A stretch of 64,000 nt of DNA from Porphyromonas gingivalis ATCC 33277 (GCF_000010505.1 NC_010729.1:978501-1042500); one strand, 5' to 3'; shown: positions 40,423 through 50,923, numbered from the stretch's first letter. Numbers and translations are program-made. The notes: a model not told the origin generated them from the sequence alone.

Positions 40423-42345
40423 ATGGGAAAAATCATTGGAATTGACTTAGGCACAACGAACTCTTGTGTCTCTGTATTGGAAGGTAACGAACCTATCGTT
40501 ATTACAAACAGTGAGGGCAAGCGCACAACGCCCTCGGTAGTGGCTTTTGTGGATGGTGGCGAGCGTAAGGTGGGCGATCCGGCCAAGCGTCAGGCCATCA
40601 CCAATCCGACCAAGACGATATACTCTATCAAACGCTTCATGGGCGAAACTTACGATCAGGTTTCCAGAGAAGTGGAGAGAGTGCCATTCAAGGTAGTACG
40701 TGGGGACAATAATACTCCGCGCGTAGATATAGACGGTCGTCTCTATACGCCGCAGGAAATTTCGGCCATGATCCTTCAGAAGATGAAGAAGACGGCCGAA
40801 GACTATCTCGGTCAGGAAGTAACGGAGGCCGTGATCACTGTGCCCGCATACTTCAACGACGCTCAACGTCAGGCAACGAAAGAAGCAGGAGAGATCGCCG
40901 GTCTGAAAGTTCGCCGTATTGTGAACGAGCCTACGGCAGCTTCTCTGGCCTACGGTCTGGACAAATCCAATAAGGATATGAAGATCGCTGTCTTCGACTT
41001 GGGTGGCGGTACCTTCGATATTTCTATCTTGGAATTGGGCGACGGCGTTTTCGAAGTGAAATCGACCAACGGTGATACGCACCTCGGAGGAGACGACTTC
41101 GACCACGTGATCATCGACTGGCTGGCAGAAGAGTTCAAGTCTCAGGAAGGTGTGGATCTTCGTCAGGATCCTATGGCTATGCAGCGTCTGAAAGAAGCTG
41201 CCGAAAAAGCCAAGATAGAGCTCTCCAGCACTTCATCTACGGAGATCAACCTCCCCTATATCATGCCGGTGAACGGCATCCCCAAGCACTTGGTGATGAC
41301 GCTTACAAGGGCTAAGTTCGAGCAGTTGGCCGATCGTCTGATTCAGGCATGTGTGGCACCCTGCGAAACGGCCTTGAAAGATGCCGGTATGTCGCGTGGC
41401 GATATCGATGAAGTGATTCTCGTAGGTGGTTCCACACGTATTCCTGCTATTCAGGAGATTGTGGAGAAGATCTTCGGTAAGGCTCCGTCCAAGGGTGTGA
41501 ATCCCGACGAAGTGGTAGCTGTGGGTGCCGCTATTCAAGGCGGTGTTCTGACCGGTGAGGTAAAGGATGTCTTGTTGTTGGACGTTACCCCCTTGTCGCT
41601 CGGTATCGAGACTATGGGAGGCGTGATGACTCGCTTGATCGATGCCAATACCACTATCCCGACGAAGAAGAGCGAAATCTTTACCACAGCAGTGGACAAT
41701 CAGCCTTCGGTAGAGATTCATGTACTTCAGGGTGAGCGTTCTTTGGCTAAGGACAATAAGAGCATCGGCCGTTTCAACTTGGACGGTATCGCTCCGGCAC
41801 CCCGTCAGACACCGCAGATCGAAGTGACGTTTGACATCGATGCCAACGGTATCCTGAATGTAACGGCTCATGACAAAGCTACCGGCAAGAAGCAGAATAT
41901 CCGCATCGAAGCCTCCAGCGGTTTGTCCGATGATGAGATCAAGCGCATGAAGGAAGAGGCGCAGGCCAATGCCGAAGCAGATAAGAAAGAGAAAGAACGT
42001 ATCGACAAGATCAATCAGGCCGACAGCATGATCTTCCAGACGGAAAAGCAGTTGAAGGAGTTGGGAGACAAATTCCCGGCCGACAAGAAGGCTCCGATCG
42101 ATACCGCTCTCGACAAACTGAAAGAAGCACACAAAGCACAGGATGTAGCTGCTATCGATACAGCCATGGCCGAACTGCAAACCGCTCTAACTGCAGCGGG
42201 CGAAGAGCTTTACAAGAATGTCGGAGCAGCCCAAGGTGGCGCACAACCCGGTCCGGACTTCGGCGGCGCTCAAGGTCCCTCTGTCGGCGATCAGCCCTCT
42301 GACGACAAGAACGTCACAGACGTAGACTTCGAGGAAGTGAAATAA
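40423..42345 (+). CDS. dnaK: Molecular chaperone DnaK (Hsp70)
   Basis: 640 residues. Hsp70 signatures: [58 protein letters not shown]. Substrate-binding domain, lid helices and a C-terminal Gly/Pro/Asp tail ([18 protein letters not shown] to VDFEEVK) are complete. ATP-driven folding of client proteins with DnaJ and GrpE, neither of which is next to it. A strong terminator follows and then the integrated element. Confidence 0.98.
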   Translation: MGKIIGIDLGTTNSCVSVLEGNEPIVITNSEGKRTTPSVVAFVDGGERKVGDPAKRQAITNPTKTIYSIKRFMGETYDQVSREVERVPFKVVRGDNNTPRVDIDGRLYTPQEISAMILQKMKKTAEDYLGQEVTEAVITVPAYFNDAQRQATKEAGEIAGLKVRRIVNEPTAASLAYGLDKSNKDMKIAVFDLGGGTFDISILELGDGVFEVKSTNGDTHLGGDDFDHVIIDWLAEEFKSQEGVDLRQDPMAMQRLKEAAEKAKIELSSTSSTEINLPYIMPVNGIPKHLVMTLTRAKFEQLADRLIQACVAPCETALKDAGMSRGDIDEVILVGGSTRIPAIQEIVEKIFGKAPSKGVNPDEVVAVGAAIQGGVLTGEVKDVLLLDVTPLSLGIETMGGVMTRLIDANTTIPTKKSEIFTTAVDNQPSVEIHVLQGERSLAKDNKSIGRFNLDGIAPAPRQTPQIEVTFDIDANGILNVTAHDKATGKKQNIRIEASSGLSDDEIKRMKEEAQANAEADKKEKERIDKINQADSMIFQTEKQLKELGDKFPADKKAPIDTALDKLKEAHKAQDVAAIDTAMAELQTALTAAGEELYKNVGAAQGGAQPGPDFGGAQGPSVGDQPSDDKNVTDVDFEEVK

Positions 42346-42378
42346 TTCTGCTCACAAACGAGCATCAAGAAAATAGTA

Positions 42379-42416
42379 AATAGCAGTAAGATAGCAACTT
42401 ACTGCTATTTTTGTTT
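42379..42416 (+). terminator. Rho-independent terminator of dnaK
   Basis: aatagcagtaag pairs with cttactgctatt (12 bp), loop atagcaa, then tttgttttt. Confidence 0.85.
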
Positions 42417-42460
42417 TTGAAAGTTTCTTGTTTTTCTTCGTTTTCTATTGATTTTAGTCG

Positions 42461-42468
42461 TATATTTG
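42461..42468 (+). promoter_or_regulatory. Promoter -7 element (TATATTTG) for the integrase module
   Basis: TATATTTG matches TAnnTTTG, directly followed by taccatatttgtgcc, in the AT-rich leader before the first gene of the element. The -33 element is weak. Confidence 0.45.
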
Positions 42469-42555
42469 TACCATATTTGTGCCGCGACTTATTAGTGTAT
42501 AAAGTGCGACTTAAATAAAAAGAGAAATTGATTATCAGATAGATAAGAGAAGCGT

Positions 42556-43110
42556 ATGCCGGCTGCAAAATTTCATATTGAGCGAAAGTGCGAATTGTGT
42601 GGGGAGACCTTTCTTGCCAAGACAATCACATCGAGATATTGTTCTATACAATGCTCAAGGTCTGCGTATTCACAAAAGAAGCGAGAGGAAAAGTTGGAAG
42701 AGCTCCGACGAGAGAGGGCCGCAAAGGTTCCTAAGGATCAACCCTACCTCTCCATCTCCGATGCTATTGCTCTATACGACGTTTGCAGAGATACGCTATA
42801 CCGACTTGTTAGAAGTAAGGCTCTCCGAAGTTATAACTTGGGAAAAAGGATGACTCGCATCTGTAAAGAGGATTTAGAACGCAACTTCAATCTGAGGCCT
42901 ATTGATGAGCAAAAGCCGAGAACAAGAAGTGAGGCTAAGCTTTACAACCTTGAGCCAGAATATTGTTACACGATTGGTGAAATAACAGCCAAGTTTGGGA
43001 TTACGGAAGGCACGGTATATAAGCATATCAGAAAATTTTCCATTCCCATAAGGCAGATTGGCAATTATGTCTATGCCCCAAAGTCAGAGATAGACCAACT
43101 GTACAAATAA
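42556..43110 (+). CDS. Zn-ribbon plus helix-turn-helix (excisionase-like) protein
   Basis: 184 residues. N-terminal Cys motif HIERKCELCGETFLAK with TSRYCSIQCS makes a two-CxxC zinc ribbon. Then a coiled charged stretch (SQKKREEKLEELRRERAAKV) and two HTH-17-like blocks (SDAIALYDVCRDTLYRLVRS and GEITAKFGITEGTVYKHIRK). Such genes precede integrases in many Bacteroidetes elements and act as recombination directionality or control factors. It is 12 bp before the integrase. Confidence 0.72.
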   Translation: MPAAKFHIERKCELCGETFLAKTITSRYCSIQCSRSAYSQKKREEKLEELRRERAAKVPKDQPYLSISDAIALYDVCRDTLYRLVRSKALRSYNLGKRMTRICKEDLERNFNLRPIDEQKPRTRSEAKLYNLEPEYCYTIGEITAKFGITEGTVYKHIRKFSIPIRQIGNYVYAPKSEIDQLYK

Positions 43111-43122
43111 CCTTAGATATAC

Positions 43123-44385
43123 ATGAGAAAAGAATTACATAATACGAAAGTAACTGTGAGACTTCGCAGGAGTGCATATAGAAATGAGTGGTATCTCTAC
43201 ATTGAGAGTTATCCAGTCTATACTGCGGGCAAATCCGAACCACAACGTGTCCGTGAGTATCTCAACCGCATAGTAACTACGGTAGTCTGGGATAAAACTC
43301 GGACTGCACGCACAACATCTTCGAGCAAATCGTACAAACCCAAGCGAGATTTGAATGGAGTGATACAGTGCAAAAGCGAGGTTGATCAAGAAGCTTGTAT
43401 TTATGCCGATGAGGTGAGAAAGCTCCGTCAAAGAGAATACGACAATGCCGATTTGTACAGCGATGCAGATACGGCTCAGGCAGAGCAAAAGGAACGTTTG
43501 CAACAAAACTTCATTAGCTATTTTCGAGAGGCGATGTACAAGCGACACAAAAATAGCTCCACTTCTATTCTTGTCAATTGGAAGAGAGCTATGGACTTTC
43601 TTAAAATGTATGCGGGAGAAAATTTGCCGTTTTTCAAAATCGACAATGCTTTTGCCGAAGAGTACAAACGTTTCCTTTTGACAGCTCCTCGTGGAGGGAA
43701 TAAATGTGGTACTATTTCTCACAATACGGCATCCACTTATTTTTCTATTTTCAAGGCAGCTCTCAAACAGGCATTTATAGATGGTTATCTAACCGTTGAT
43801 ATATCCGCCAAAATAAAAGGTATTCAGGAACAGGAGTCTCGCCGTGAATACCTTACCGTAGAGGAGTTAAATACGCTTGCTTCAACCCCTTGTGATCGTG
43901 AGGTGATGAAACGGGCAGCTCTTTTCTCTGCTCTGACAGGATTACGCCACTGTGATATTCAGAAACTAAAGTGGAAAGAGATCAACATGGATGGAGAACA
44001 GCCGAGGTTACATTTCACTCAAAAGAAGACCAAGGGAGTGGAGTATATGCCTATTTCAGAACAAGCCTTACAACTATGTGGAGAAAGAGGCTTACCAGAA
44101 CAATTGGTTTTTGAAGACCTGCCTGATCCGTCATGGATTTCTAAACCTCTAAAGCGTTGGATAGAGGCTGCAGGCATCAAAAAGTCCATAAGTTTTCATT
44201 GCTTCCGCCACTCCTACGCGACTCTACAATTTGCCAGCAGTACAGACATTTATACCGTAAGCAAGATGCTGGGACATACGAATGTGAAGACAACGCAAAT
44301 CTATGCAAAGGTGGTCGATGAAAAGAAAAACAAGGCGGCTCAAGCCATAAAATTGGATACGATAGAGACAAAGAGTCAGGAATAA
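43123..44385 (+). CDS. int: Tyrosine recombinase (site-specific integrase)
   Basis: 420 residues. N-terminal arm-type DNA-binding and SAM-like core-binding regions (RENFISYFREAMYKRHKN-like), then the catalytic domain: R in ALTGLRHCDIQKLKWKE, K in HFTQKKTKGVEYMPIS, H-x-x-R in FHCFRHSYATLQFASS, H in MLGHTNVKTTQIYAKV, and nucleophile Y (TQIYAKV). All catalytic positions are present, so it should be active. It integrates and excises the element, with an attachment site expected near dnaK. Confidence 0.95.
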   Translation: MRKELHNTKVTVRLRRSAYRNEWYLYIESYPVYTAGKSEPQRVREYLNRIVTTVVWDKTRTARTTSSSKSYKPKRDLNGVIQCKSEVDQEACIYADEVRKLRQREYDNADLYSDADTAQAEQKERLQQNFISYFREAMYKRHKNSSTSILVNWKRAMDFLKMYAGENLPFFKIDNAFAEEYKRFLLTAPRGGNKCGTISHNTASTYFSIFKAALKQAFIDGYLTVDISAKIKGIQEQESRREYLTVEELNTLASTPCDREVMKRAALFSALTGLRHCDIQKLKWKEINMDGEQPRLHFTQKKTKGVEYMPISEQALQLCGERGLPEQLVFEDLPDPSWISKPLKRWIEAAGIKKSISFHCFRHSYATLQFASSTDIYTVSKMLGHTNVKTTQIYAKVVDEKKNKAAQAIKLDTIETKSQE

Positions 44386-44925
44386 CCTCACAAAAATGAA
44401 TAAAGATGCAGTCTAAGTACTTTGAATATATAATTGTTTATTTATCCGTCTTGCTGGCGTGTGCCTTAATTGGTATAATTGTGAGATTTGTTTTTGTCTC
44501 GGCTGGAGTTGATGAATTTACTGCAACCGTAATTTTCTGGATTGTTACAGGTGTAGGTATCATTCTCTATTCAGCCCTGATGCTTCTGATTGACGGCTTG
44601 TTCACAGCTATTGTGAAGAAGTTTTTCCCTCACAAGCATTCTCCATCATCACTTCAAAAAAAGAAAGAAGTTGAGCAGGATTTGGACCCAAATAGTATAG
44701 AGCCCGAATTCATTCAGGAGATACGAGTTAGCCAACAGCGGAAACAAAGCGATAAATCAAAAGAGAAATTGGAGATAGCAATCTCCTATACACAGCATGA
44801 ATTTGCCCCTTATGTCTCTGATGACGATTTGATACGACTTTGTCAATACATTACAGCTTATTCAGAAGGAAACGTCTTGCAAAACCCTCAACCTGTCAGG
44901 GTCGCAAAACTTACTTCTTTAGACT

Positions 44926-46264
44926 GAGACCTTTGCACGGCGATAGGTGTGTATTTTGTTTATTAATTCATTGTATAATAGGGAGTTATTTTGTATATTT
45001 GAGCATTAAAAACAGCATAATATTCCTCCCATGGCATACCAATCCAAGAATACCGATGAGCATGTAACATTTGCAGACGCACTCCTTTCAAAGCGTTATC
45101 GCAAAGCACAAAACGACTTCCTCAATCAGGTTGACAGGCTTATCGATTGGCGTCCGATCAGGACGCTGATCAACAAGAAATACACGAAGCGACAAAATGC
45201 CATCGGCGCCCCGGCTTATGACGTGATTCTCTTATTCAAGATGTTGCTTTTGGAGACATGGTACAACCTCAGTGATTGTGCTTTGGAGGAGCGCATCAAT
45301 GATTCAATCACCTTTTCCCGATTCTTGGGGCTGAAGATGGAAGAGGTATCTCCCGACCACAGCACCATCAGTCGATTTCGTTCGGCACTGACAGAGTTGG
45401 GTCTCATGGACAAACTATTGGCGCAGTTTAACAAACAACTTTCCCGCCATCACATTTCGGTAAGGGAAGGGGTGCTTGTGGATGCAAGCCTTGTGGAGAC
45501 GCCGCATAAACCCAACGGAAGCATTACGATTGAAGTCGCAGACGACAGAGAAGACAATCGGAGCGAGGCGGAAAAAGAGGCAGAGGAGGATTATCAAAAA
45601 CAGGTTGTCCGTCAACGTAAAGGGACGGATGAAGAAGCCCGTTGGGTGTACAAACAAAAGCGTTATCACTACGGATACAAAAAGCATTGTCTGACCAATG
45701 TTCAAGGCATTGTTCAAAAGGTGATAACGACAGCAGCGAACCGCAGTGACACAAAGGAGTTTATTCCGCTATTGGAGGGTGCAAACATACCTCAAGGCAC
45801 AGCCGTCTTGGCGGACAAAGGATATGCTTGCGGGGAAAATCGTTCCTACCTGCAAACCCATCACCTTCAAGACGGCATCATGCACAAGGCACAACGCAAC
45901 AGGGCATTGACCGAGGAAGAGAAGCAACGAAACAAAGCAATCGGTCCGATACGGAGCACCATCGAACGCACCTTTGGCAGTATTCGCCGGTGGTTTCATG
46001 GCGGACGATGTCGATACCGGGGACTTGCCAAGACCCATACTCAAAACATTCTTGAAAGCATCGCCTTTAATTTATACAGAACCCCGGGGATAATTATGTC
46101 CTCATCCGTAGGATAAGGCATAACCACCCTTGAGGAGCTCGTACAAGTAGCTCCTCAAAGGGGGGATTTACAACTACTTTCACTCCTTACTGCCACCCCT
46201 TTCACTCGCTCCTTTTATGCCAAGAACTCCTCTTCCCTCCATCTCCTTATTTTTCAAAGGTCTC
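44926..46264 (+). mobile_element. IS1126/ISPg1-like insertion sequence (IS5 family)
   Basis: 1339 bp with terminal inverted repeats gagacctttg and caaaggtctc. The 5-base target duplication agact is at 44921-44925 and 46265-46269. One intact transposase gene. Size, ends and duplication length fit IS1126. Confidence 0.93.
45031..46116 (+). CDS. IS5-family transposase (IS1126-like)
   Basis: 361 residues (MAYQSKNTDEHVTFADALLS). DDE domain: LVDASLVETPHKPNGSITIE, GANIPQGTAVLADKGYACGE, and IRSTIERTFGSIRRWFHGGR. It is uninterrupted, so possibly active. N-terminal FLNQVDRLIDWRPIRTLINK is typical of the IS5/IS4 group. Confidence 0.94.
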   Translation: MAYQSKNTDEHVTFADALLSKRYRKAQNDFLNQVDRLIDWRPIRTLINKKYTKRQNAIGAPAYDVILLFKMLLLETWYNLSDCALEERINDSITFSRFLGLKMEEVSPDHSTISRFRSALTELGLMDKLLAQFNKQLSRHHISVREGVLVDASLVETPHKPNGSITIEVADDREDNRSEAEKEAEEDYQKQVVRQRKGTDEEARWVYKQKRYHYGYKKHCLTNVQGIVQKVITTAANRSDTKEFIPLLEGANIPQGTAVLADKGYACGENRSYLQTHHLQDGIMHKAQRNRALTEEEKQRNKAIGPIRSTIERTFGSIRRWFHGGRCRYRGLAKTHTQNILESIAFNLYRTPGIIMSSSVG

Positions 46265-46593
46265 AGACTTATATCATTTCGGCTGGAATATTTGGAAATA
46301 TTTCAGTATCGGCAAACAAGACGAGGTTGCTCTTTTCCTCAAACTTGTTTTTGCCGATGTATTAAAAGACGTTGAGCCCGACACCATCAAAAGCCACCTC
46401 AAAGACGATGAACAAAAAGGGCTAATCAAGATTCAGAAAAGTTTGCCTTCACAGTAGTTTTAGGCTGTTTTTGTTTTTCTAAAATATGAGAACCTTCTGC
46501 CACTAACTATTTGGATTTTGATAGTAGCTATAGATCTTTATAGTCTCATAAAATAAGCTTAAGAGAATATCTACACCATCTACTTAATGTTTT

Positions 46594-47477
46594 CTATGAT
46601 TTTAATAGTTCAAGTGCAGAGATGAAATACTTTAGTTTTTCGATATTATTGTTATCCAAATGATAGATAGAACCTGGCTTAAATTGAAAACACTTTCCAA
46701 ATGAATGGGCTAACCATATATCATAAAAGAAGCGCTCACTTGTTGACAAACGATCAATTGCGGAATTCTCAGATTTAAAGCCTACTATTTGATCATCGTC
46801 AATCTCAAACTCTTTCTCAAAAACCATGATTGGAGTTTTGAATATGTATTGAAATAACCTCTTAACAGCTTCTACATTTGTATATGAAGCATACTTATCT
46901 AACAAGGCTGTTTTGATTTTTTCGAGAACTTGTTTGATTGTCTTAAGTGATTGTAGGAGATAATCTTTATCAATAGATAACTTCCCATTACCATTATTGG
47001 GTTTTCTAATGTTAGGACCAGCGGTATCCTTATAGATATTGTTTATAACAAGATTATTGTGAAGCAATAAGTTTCTTGTTGCTTTGATTTCAAGCAAACT
47101 ATTTAACTCTGTTTCATCGATCTGTTTTTTGTCAATACCTGTAGTTACAGCGAAATAGTTGAGAATATCAGGTAGACTTTTATAACTAACAGATAGAATT
47201 TTGTTTTCAATAGCTAATTCAAGAGGATTGCCATTCACTAAATCATTCTTGGGAATAGATTCTGTTTTTATATCAAGTTTATCAGGAATAAATTCAGTAA
47301 TACTCTCAATGTATCATTTAAAGAATATTCAAATGAAGAAACTGCTAGAACAAAAATACCATCTAGAACAATTTTGTCCTCAATAATCTCCCTTTGTTCT
47401 ATTCCTTTAATTCTTATCAAAGCTTGTTCTATTGGCTGGATTAGCTTTGTTTTTGTTAATAATATCGGCTTCCCCAT
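46594..47477 (-). pseudogene. HEPN-like protein, frameshifted
   Basis: The first part (47477 down, MGKPILLTKTKLIQPIEQAL) reads GIFVLAVSSFEYSLNDT, then a stop. The second frame continues with IESITEFIPDKLDIKTESIP and carries TRNLLLHNNLVINNIYKDT. One added base near 47312 (a t in acattgag, making atttgag) joins them into about 294 residues. RNLLLH fits the Rx4-6H motif of HEPN ribonucleases, and the AVSSFEYSLND stretch resembles the helix-rich N-part of HEPN proteins. In that family the R and H are catalytic. Opposite in direction to the surrounding genes. The function is inferred only. Confidence 0.6.
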
Positions 47478-47737
47478 TATTGCTTTTTTATTGATTGTAA
47501 ATGATTTGACAATATTCCTCTAAAATGTCAGAATCTCTGATTAAAACACCTTATAGCTTATGAGAAAGCCAGTAAGTGTGGCAAACATACAAAATAATAA
47601 TGTAGAATTCCATTTACTCAAGAAGAAAAACTAAAACACAGCAACCATAGTGTTTTTGTAGTGTTTTCTCCGTGTTTTGAATCACAGGGAAAACACTTTA
47701 TTCATTTGTGCCATGTTAAACTCAAAATAGTATAGAC

Positions 47738-48093
47738 ATGGACAACAACGAAATTTCTTTTGAGAATTTACCCAAGGCGGTAGCTCACTTAGTGAATGAA
47801 GTAGCTGAGATCAAAGCATTGGTCGAGAAAGGCAAGATGCAGTTCTTTCTCCAAAACGTATTCCTATCGGGATAGATGAAGCGTGTAAAATCATCGGGAA
47901 GGCCAAACCTACAATTTATACACTTGTGCGCAAGCGTTTACTCCCTTGCTACAAGAATGGAAAGCAACTCTACTTCTTCGAGGATGAGTTGCTCGAATGG
48001 ATAGCCAATGGTCGTAGAAAAACGGTGCGAGAACTTGCCGAAGACTCAAAGCTCTTTATCTCTGAAAAGAAGGCCAAGCGCTCTCATTTCTAA
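47738..48093 (+). pseudogene. HTH (excisionase/replication control) protein, frameshifted
   Basis: The frame from ATG 47738 (MDNNEISFENLPKAVAHLVN) stops shortly after LVEKGKMQFF. The good continuation in the next frame is SPKRIPIGIDEACKIIGKAK, PTIYTLVRKRLLPCYKNGKQ and YFFEDELLEWIANG, ending at 48091-48093. This is a helix-turn-helix of the excisionase/MerR type that precedes VapE genes in Bacteroidetes elements. A one-base change near 47845 (ttctttctcc) would join the halves to about 118 residues. A programmed shift is not excluded but no slippery heptamer is evident. Confidence 0.7.
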
Positions 48094-48107
48094 ATATCTA
48101 TTCAACG

Positions 48108-49313
48108 ATGAAAGAAGAAATGGATGAACGACCAGAAGGGAAGCAATCCAAGAATGAACGGATAGAGTCCTTTCTAAGGGAGCACTATGACTTTCGATTC
48201 AATACCGTAAAAAGTCGCACGGAGTTTCGAGGCTCGAATAAAGATGAACCTTTCTACCCACTCGGTAAATTCGACATCAACTCCATGCGACGGCTATTGG
48301 ATTCTTCACAAGGTATCAGTACTTCGGCAGAGAATATACGAGCGATATTGGAAAGTGATTTCTGCCCACGTATCAATCCTGTACAGGAGTATTTCCAAAA
48401 ACTATCGAAGTGGAACGAGGGAGAGGATTCGGAGATTATTCACTTGGCCTCGTGCGTAACGGTTCGGAATCCTGAGAAGTGGCAAACTTATCTGACCAAA
48501 TGGCTTATTGCAGTGGTGGCGAATGCGATGGATGATTTGTTCTGTCGCAATCACACCTGTCTGGTTTTGACTGGAGAGCAGGGTAAGTTCAAGACAACTT
48601 TCTTAGACTTACTTTGTCCCATAGAGCTGAAAGCATATTTGTTTACGGGTACTATTGACCCTCAAAATAAGGATACGCAGACCCTTATAGCCGAATACCT
48701 ATTTATCAATATCGACGACCAACTCAAAGCCCTCAACAAGAGAGACGAAAATGAGTTAAAGAATCTCATCACTACTCCACGGGTTAAGTATCGCAGACCA
48801 TACGATACGTACATCGAAGAGTATCCTCACTTAGCCAGTTTTATGGTTTCGGTAAATGGCAATGACTTCCTTACAGATCCGACGGGTAGCCGCCGATTTC
48901 TTCCTTTTGAGGTAGAAGCTATTGACATAGAAGCTGCTAAACAGGTTGATATCAATAAGGTTTATTCGGAGGCTTGGTGGTATTGGAAAAGTGGATATCG
49001 GTACTGGTTTGATGATGCGGAAATTGCAGAGTTGCACCGAGAGAGCGAAGGCTTTCATGTGCAGACAGTCGAATACGAAATGTTGCTCAAAGGCTTTGAG
49101 AAACCAAGTCCTACGGAAGAGTCTTATATGACCACTTCGGAAGTCCTGAATTATTTGCGTGGATACACTACGCTGAACCTCTCTGAAAAACGAATGGTGG
49201 AAGCTCTGCGCAAAGCAGGATTTGAACGAAAGTCCCGACGGATAGGAGGTAACCCTATGTATGTCTATCATATCAGAAAGGTCTTTCCAAATCCGTTCGT
49301 GAGTTCCTTTTGA
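48108..49313 (+). CDS. VapE-like (virulence-associated E) P-loop ATPase
   Basis: 401 residues. Central VapE domain: Walker A GEQGKFKT at 156-163, IAEYLFINIDDQLKALNKRD (Walker B region), FMVSVNGNDFLTDPTGSRRF with the conserved GSRRF arginine. C-terminal winged helix (SYMTTSEVLNYLRGYTTLNL). Found in mobile elements with primases as a helicase of replication. Starts 14 bp behind the broken HTH gene. Confidence 0.88.
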   Translation: MKEEMDERPEGKQSKNERIESFLREHYDFRFNTVKSRTEFRGSNKDEPFYPLGKFDINSMRRLLDSSQGISTSAENIRAILESDFCPRINPVQEYFQKLSKWNEGEDSEIIHLASCVTVRNPEKWQTYLTKWLIAVVANAMDDLFCRNHTCLVLTGEQGKFKTTFLDLLCPIELKAYLFTGTIDPQNKDTQTLIAEYLFINIDDQLKALNKRDENELKNLITTPRVKYRRPYDTYIEEYPHLASFMVSVNGNDFLTDPTGSRRFLPFEVEAIDIEAAKQVDINKVYSEAWWYWKSGYRYWFDDAEIAELHRESEGFHVQTVEYEMLLKGFEKPSPTEESYMTTSEVLNYLRGYTTLNLSEKRMVEALRKAGFERKSRRIGGNPMYVYHIRKVFPNPFVSSF

Positions 49314-49540
49314 CCTATTGATAAATTACAGTTACTACTTACTACAAGAGGATTTAATCCAGTGAAAGAAAAAAGATTGAGCGTGTAGTATGGTTTTATA
49401 ATCTGTCTTACAACAGAGTTACTACTCGCACCGATGATACTACTACAAGAAAACAGGTTAAGACTCTTTTTCTTTTCACTGTGAAGGAGTTATCCATCCA
49501 TATTCATGTAGTAAGGAAAATCTCCAAAACTTAGAAAAAC

Positions 49541-50431
49541 ATGATGAATATTGAACATATAAAATCCTTATCTCTGAAGGATTATTTGGCTAATAAAGGC
49601 CATTACCCAGTGAAGGAGTATACGACTTATGGAATGTATAGAAGTCCTTTTCGGGAAGAGAGTAGTCCCAGTTTCAAGGTCGATTATAGAGTAAACCTTT
49701 GGTATGATTTTGGAAGCGGAGAAGGCGGCAGCATAATTGATTTGGTTATGAAACTACATGGCTGCACACTGTCTCAAGCAATTGGACTGTTAGAAAACCG
49801 TGTAGAGATTAGCCCTCTTACGCAGAATGACTTTGACCGACAGGCTGAGAGTGGCGAAGAGATGAAAATAATCGAAGCAGTCTCTTTGCATCATCCTAAT
49901 TTGCTGAGATATCTGCAAAACCGTAAGATTGATTGTTCTGTGGCGAAACGGTACTGTCGTGAGGTTCACTATCAAGTAAAAGGGCGTATTTATTACGCTA
50001 TCGGAATGCCCAACGACTTGGGAGGTTATGCCATTCATAATCTCTATTTCAAAGGTTGTTTTCCTCCTTCCAGTGTCTCCTCCTTTGATCGAAATACGGA
50101 CACTGTAAATCTCTTTGAAGGATTTATGGATTACTTGAGTTTTTGCACCCTTTATCCTGACAGAAATACTGAATCTGCAGTTGTATTGAACTCTGTAAAC
50201 AATCTCCAAAAGGCTCATTCTTTGCTCTCGAAATATGCCATTGTTAACGCTTATCTCGATAACGATGCAGCAGGAAAGAAAACGCTTGAAGTGCTTTGGA
50301 GAATGAATCTTCCCGTTAATGATTGCTCCAGCCTCTATGGGGAGCATAAAGACTTGAATGATTTTCTCTGTCGAAAAAATCAAAAACTCATTTCTCCTCC
50401 GAGAATGAAAAGTCGGGGACTCAAACGATGA
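49541..50431 (+). CDS. DNA primase with Toprim domain (CHC2-like N-terminus without Cys motif)
   Basis: 296 residues. N-terminus SLKDYLANKGHYPVKEYTTY and GSGEGGSIIDLVMKLHGCTL resemble the zinc-binding primase domain, but the CHC2 cysteines are missing. Toprim signature: VNLFEGFMDYLSFCTLY (catalytic Glu), VVLNSVNNLQKAH, and AYLDNDAAGKKTLE (DxD). Such primase/VapE pairs serve replication of the element. Lies about 230 bp behind VapE; this gap shows nothing clear. Confidence 0.82.
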   Translation: MMNIEHIKSLSLKDYLANKGHYPVKEYTTYGMYRSPFREESSPSFKVDYRVNLWYDFGSGEGGSIIDLVMKLHGCTLSQAIGLLENRVEISPLTQNDFDRQAESGEEMKIIEAVSLHHPNLLRYLQNRKIDCSVAKRYCREVHYQVKGRIYYAIGMPNDLGGYAIHNLYFKGCFPPSSVSSFDRNTDTVNLFEGFMDYLSFCTLYPDRNTESAVVLNSVNNLQKAHSLLSKYAIVNAYLDNDAAGKKTLEVLWRMNLPVNDCSSLYGEHKDLNDFLCRKNQKLISPPRMKSRGLKR

Positions 50432-50560
50432 ATGGGTATGGAGTCAAGCCCTTTGCTTATTAGGGGGAGCAAGTTTGTGTTTTGGTCAGACCAAAACCTT
50501 GCTCTTCGAGGATTGACTCATCCCGTTGGTCTATTCATAAATCAAAAAACAAATACGGCA

Positions 50561-50923
50561 ATGAAAACAATAGAAAATAGTAATACGAATGGTCGCCCAC
50601 CCAAACGACCTGTAGAAAAGAAGAAATATAAGGTTACACTGAAAATGGCAACCGAGGAGTTCTACTCTCTGAAAGCTAAAGCGCGGCTTGCAGGGATTAC
50701 TCGAAGTGAATACATCCGTCGTTGTATTGCTACGAGTATAGTCAGGCAGAGACTATCTCCCGAATTGATGAATCACCTTCGTCAGCTAAGTGGAATGGCC
50801 AATAATGTTAATCAGATTGCTCACAAAGCCAATGCTATGGGATACGCACGAGTCTATCAAGACAACCTTGCGATGACTGAGAGATTGGACAATATCATAA
50901 AACGAATCGAAGATGATTGCTAA
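50561..50923 (+). CDS. mobC: Relaxosome accessory protein MobC
   Basis: 120 residues from ATG 50561 (MKTIENSNTNGRPPKRPVEK). Central RHH/MobC pattern KVTLKMATEEFYSLKAKARL and GITRSEYIRRCIA, then LRQLSGMANNVNQIAHKANA. It helps the relaxase melt the origin of transfer. Its stop overlaps the relaxase start by 11 bases, so they are cotranslated. oriT is expected just upstream (about 50432-50560). Confidence 0.9.
   Translation: MKTIENSNTNGRPPKRPVEKKKYKVTLKMATEEFYSLKAKARLAGITRSEYIRRCIATSIVRQRLSPELMNHLRQLSGMANNVNQIAHKANAMGYARVYQDNLAMTERLDNIIKRIEDDC

Larger units (their letters stand above)
44406..46457 (+). pseudogene. Membrane protein gene split by the IS1126-like insertion
   Basis: Left part 44406-44925 encodes 173 residues with two hydrophobic segments (YIIVYLSVLLACALIGIIV and FWIVTGVGIILYSALMLLI). 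Right part 46270-46457 continues in frame (YHFGWNIWKYFSIGKQDEVA to KIQKSLPSQ, stop 46455-46457). Removing the IS and one copy of the 5-base duplication agact gives one open frame of 235 residues. It lies just behind the integrase. I do not recognise the family. The TGA that ends the left ORF is created by the IS end. Confidence 0.85.

Noticed and set aside
40447-41106. Long minus-strand frames inside dnaK (219 and 315 aa)
   Set aside because: Shadow frames of a highly biased gene; they run antisense to a clear Hsp70.
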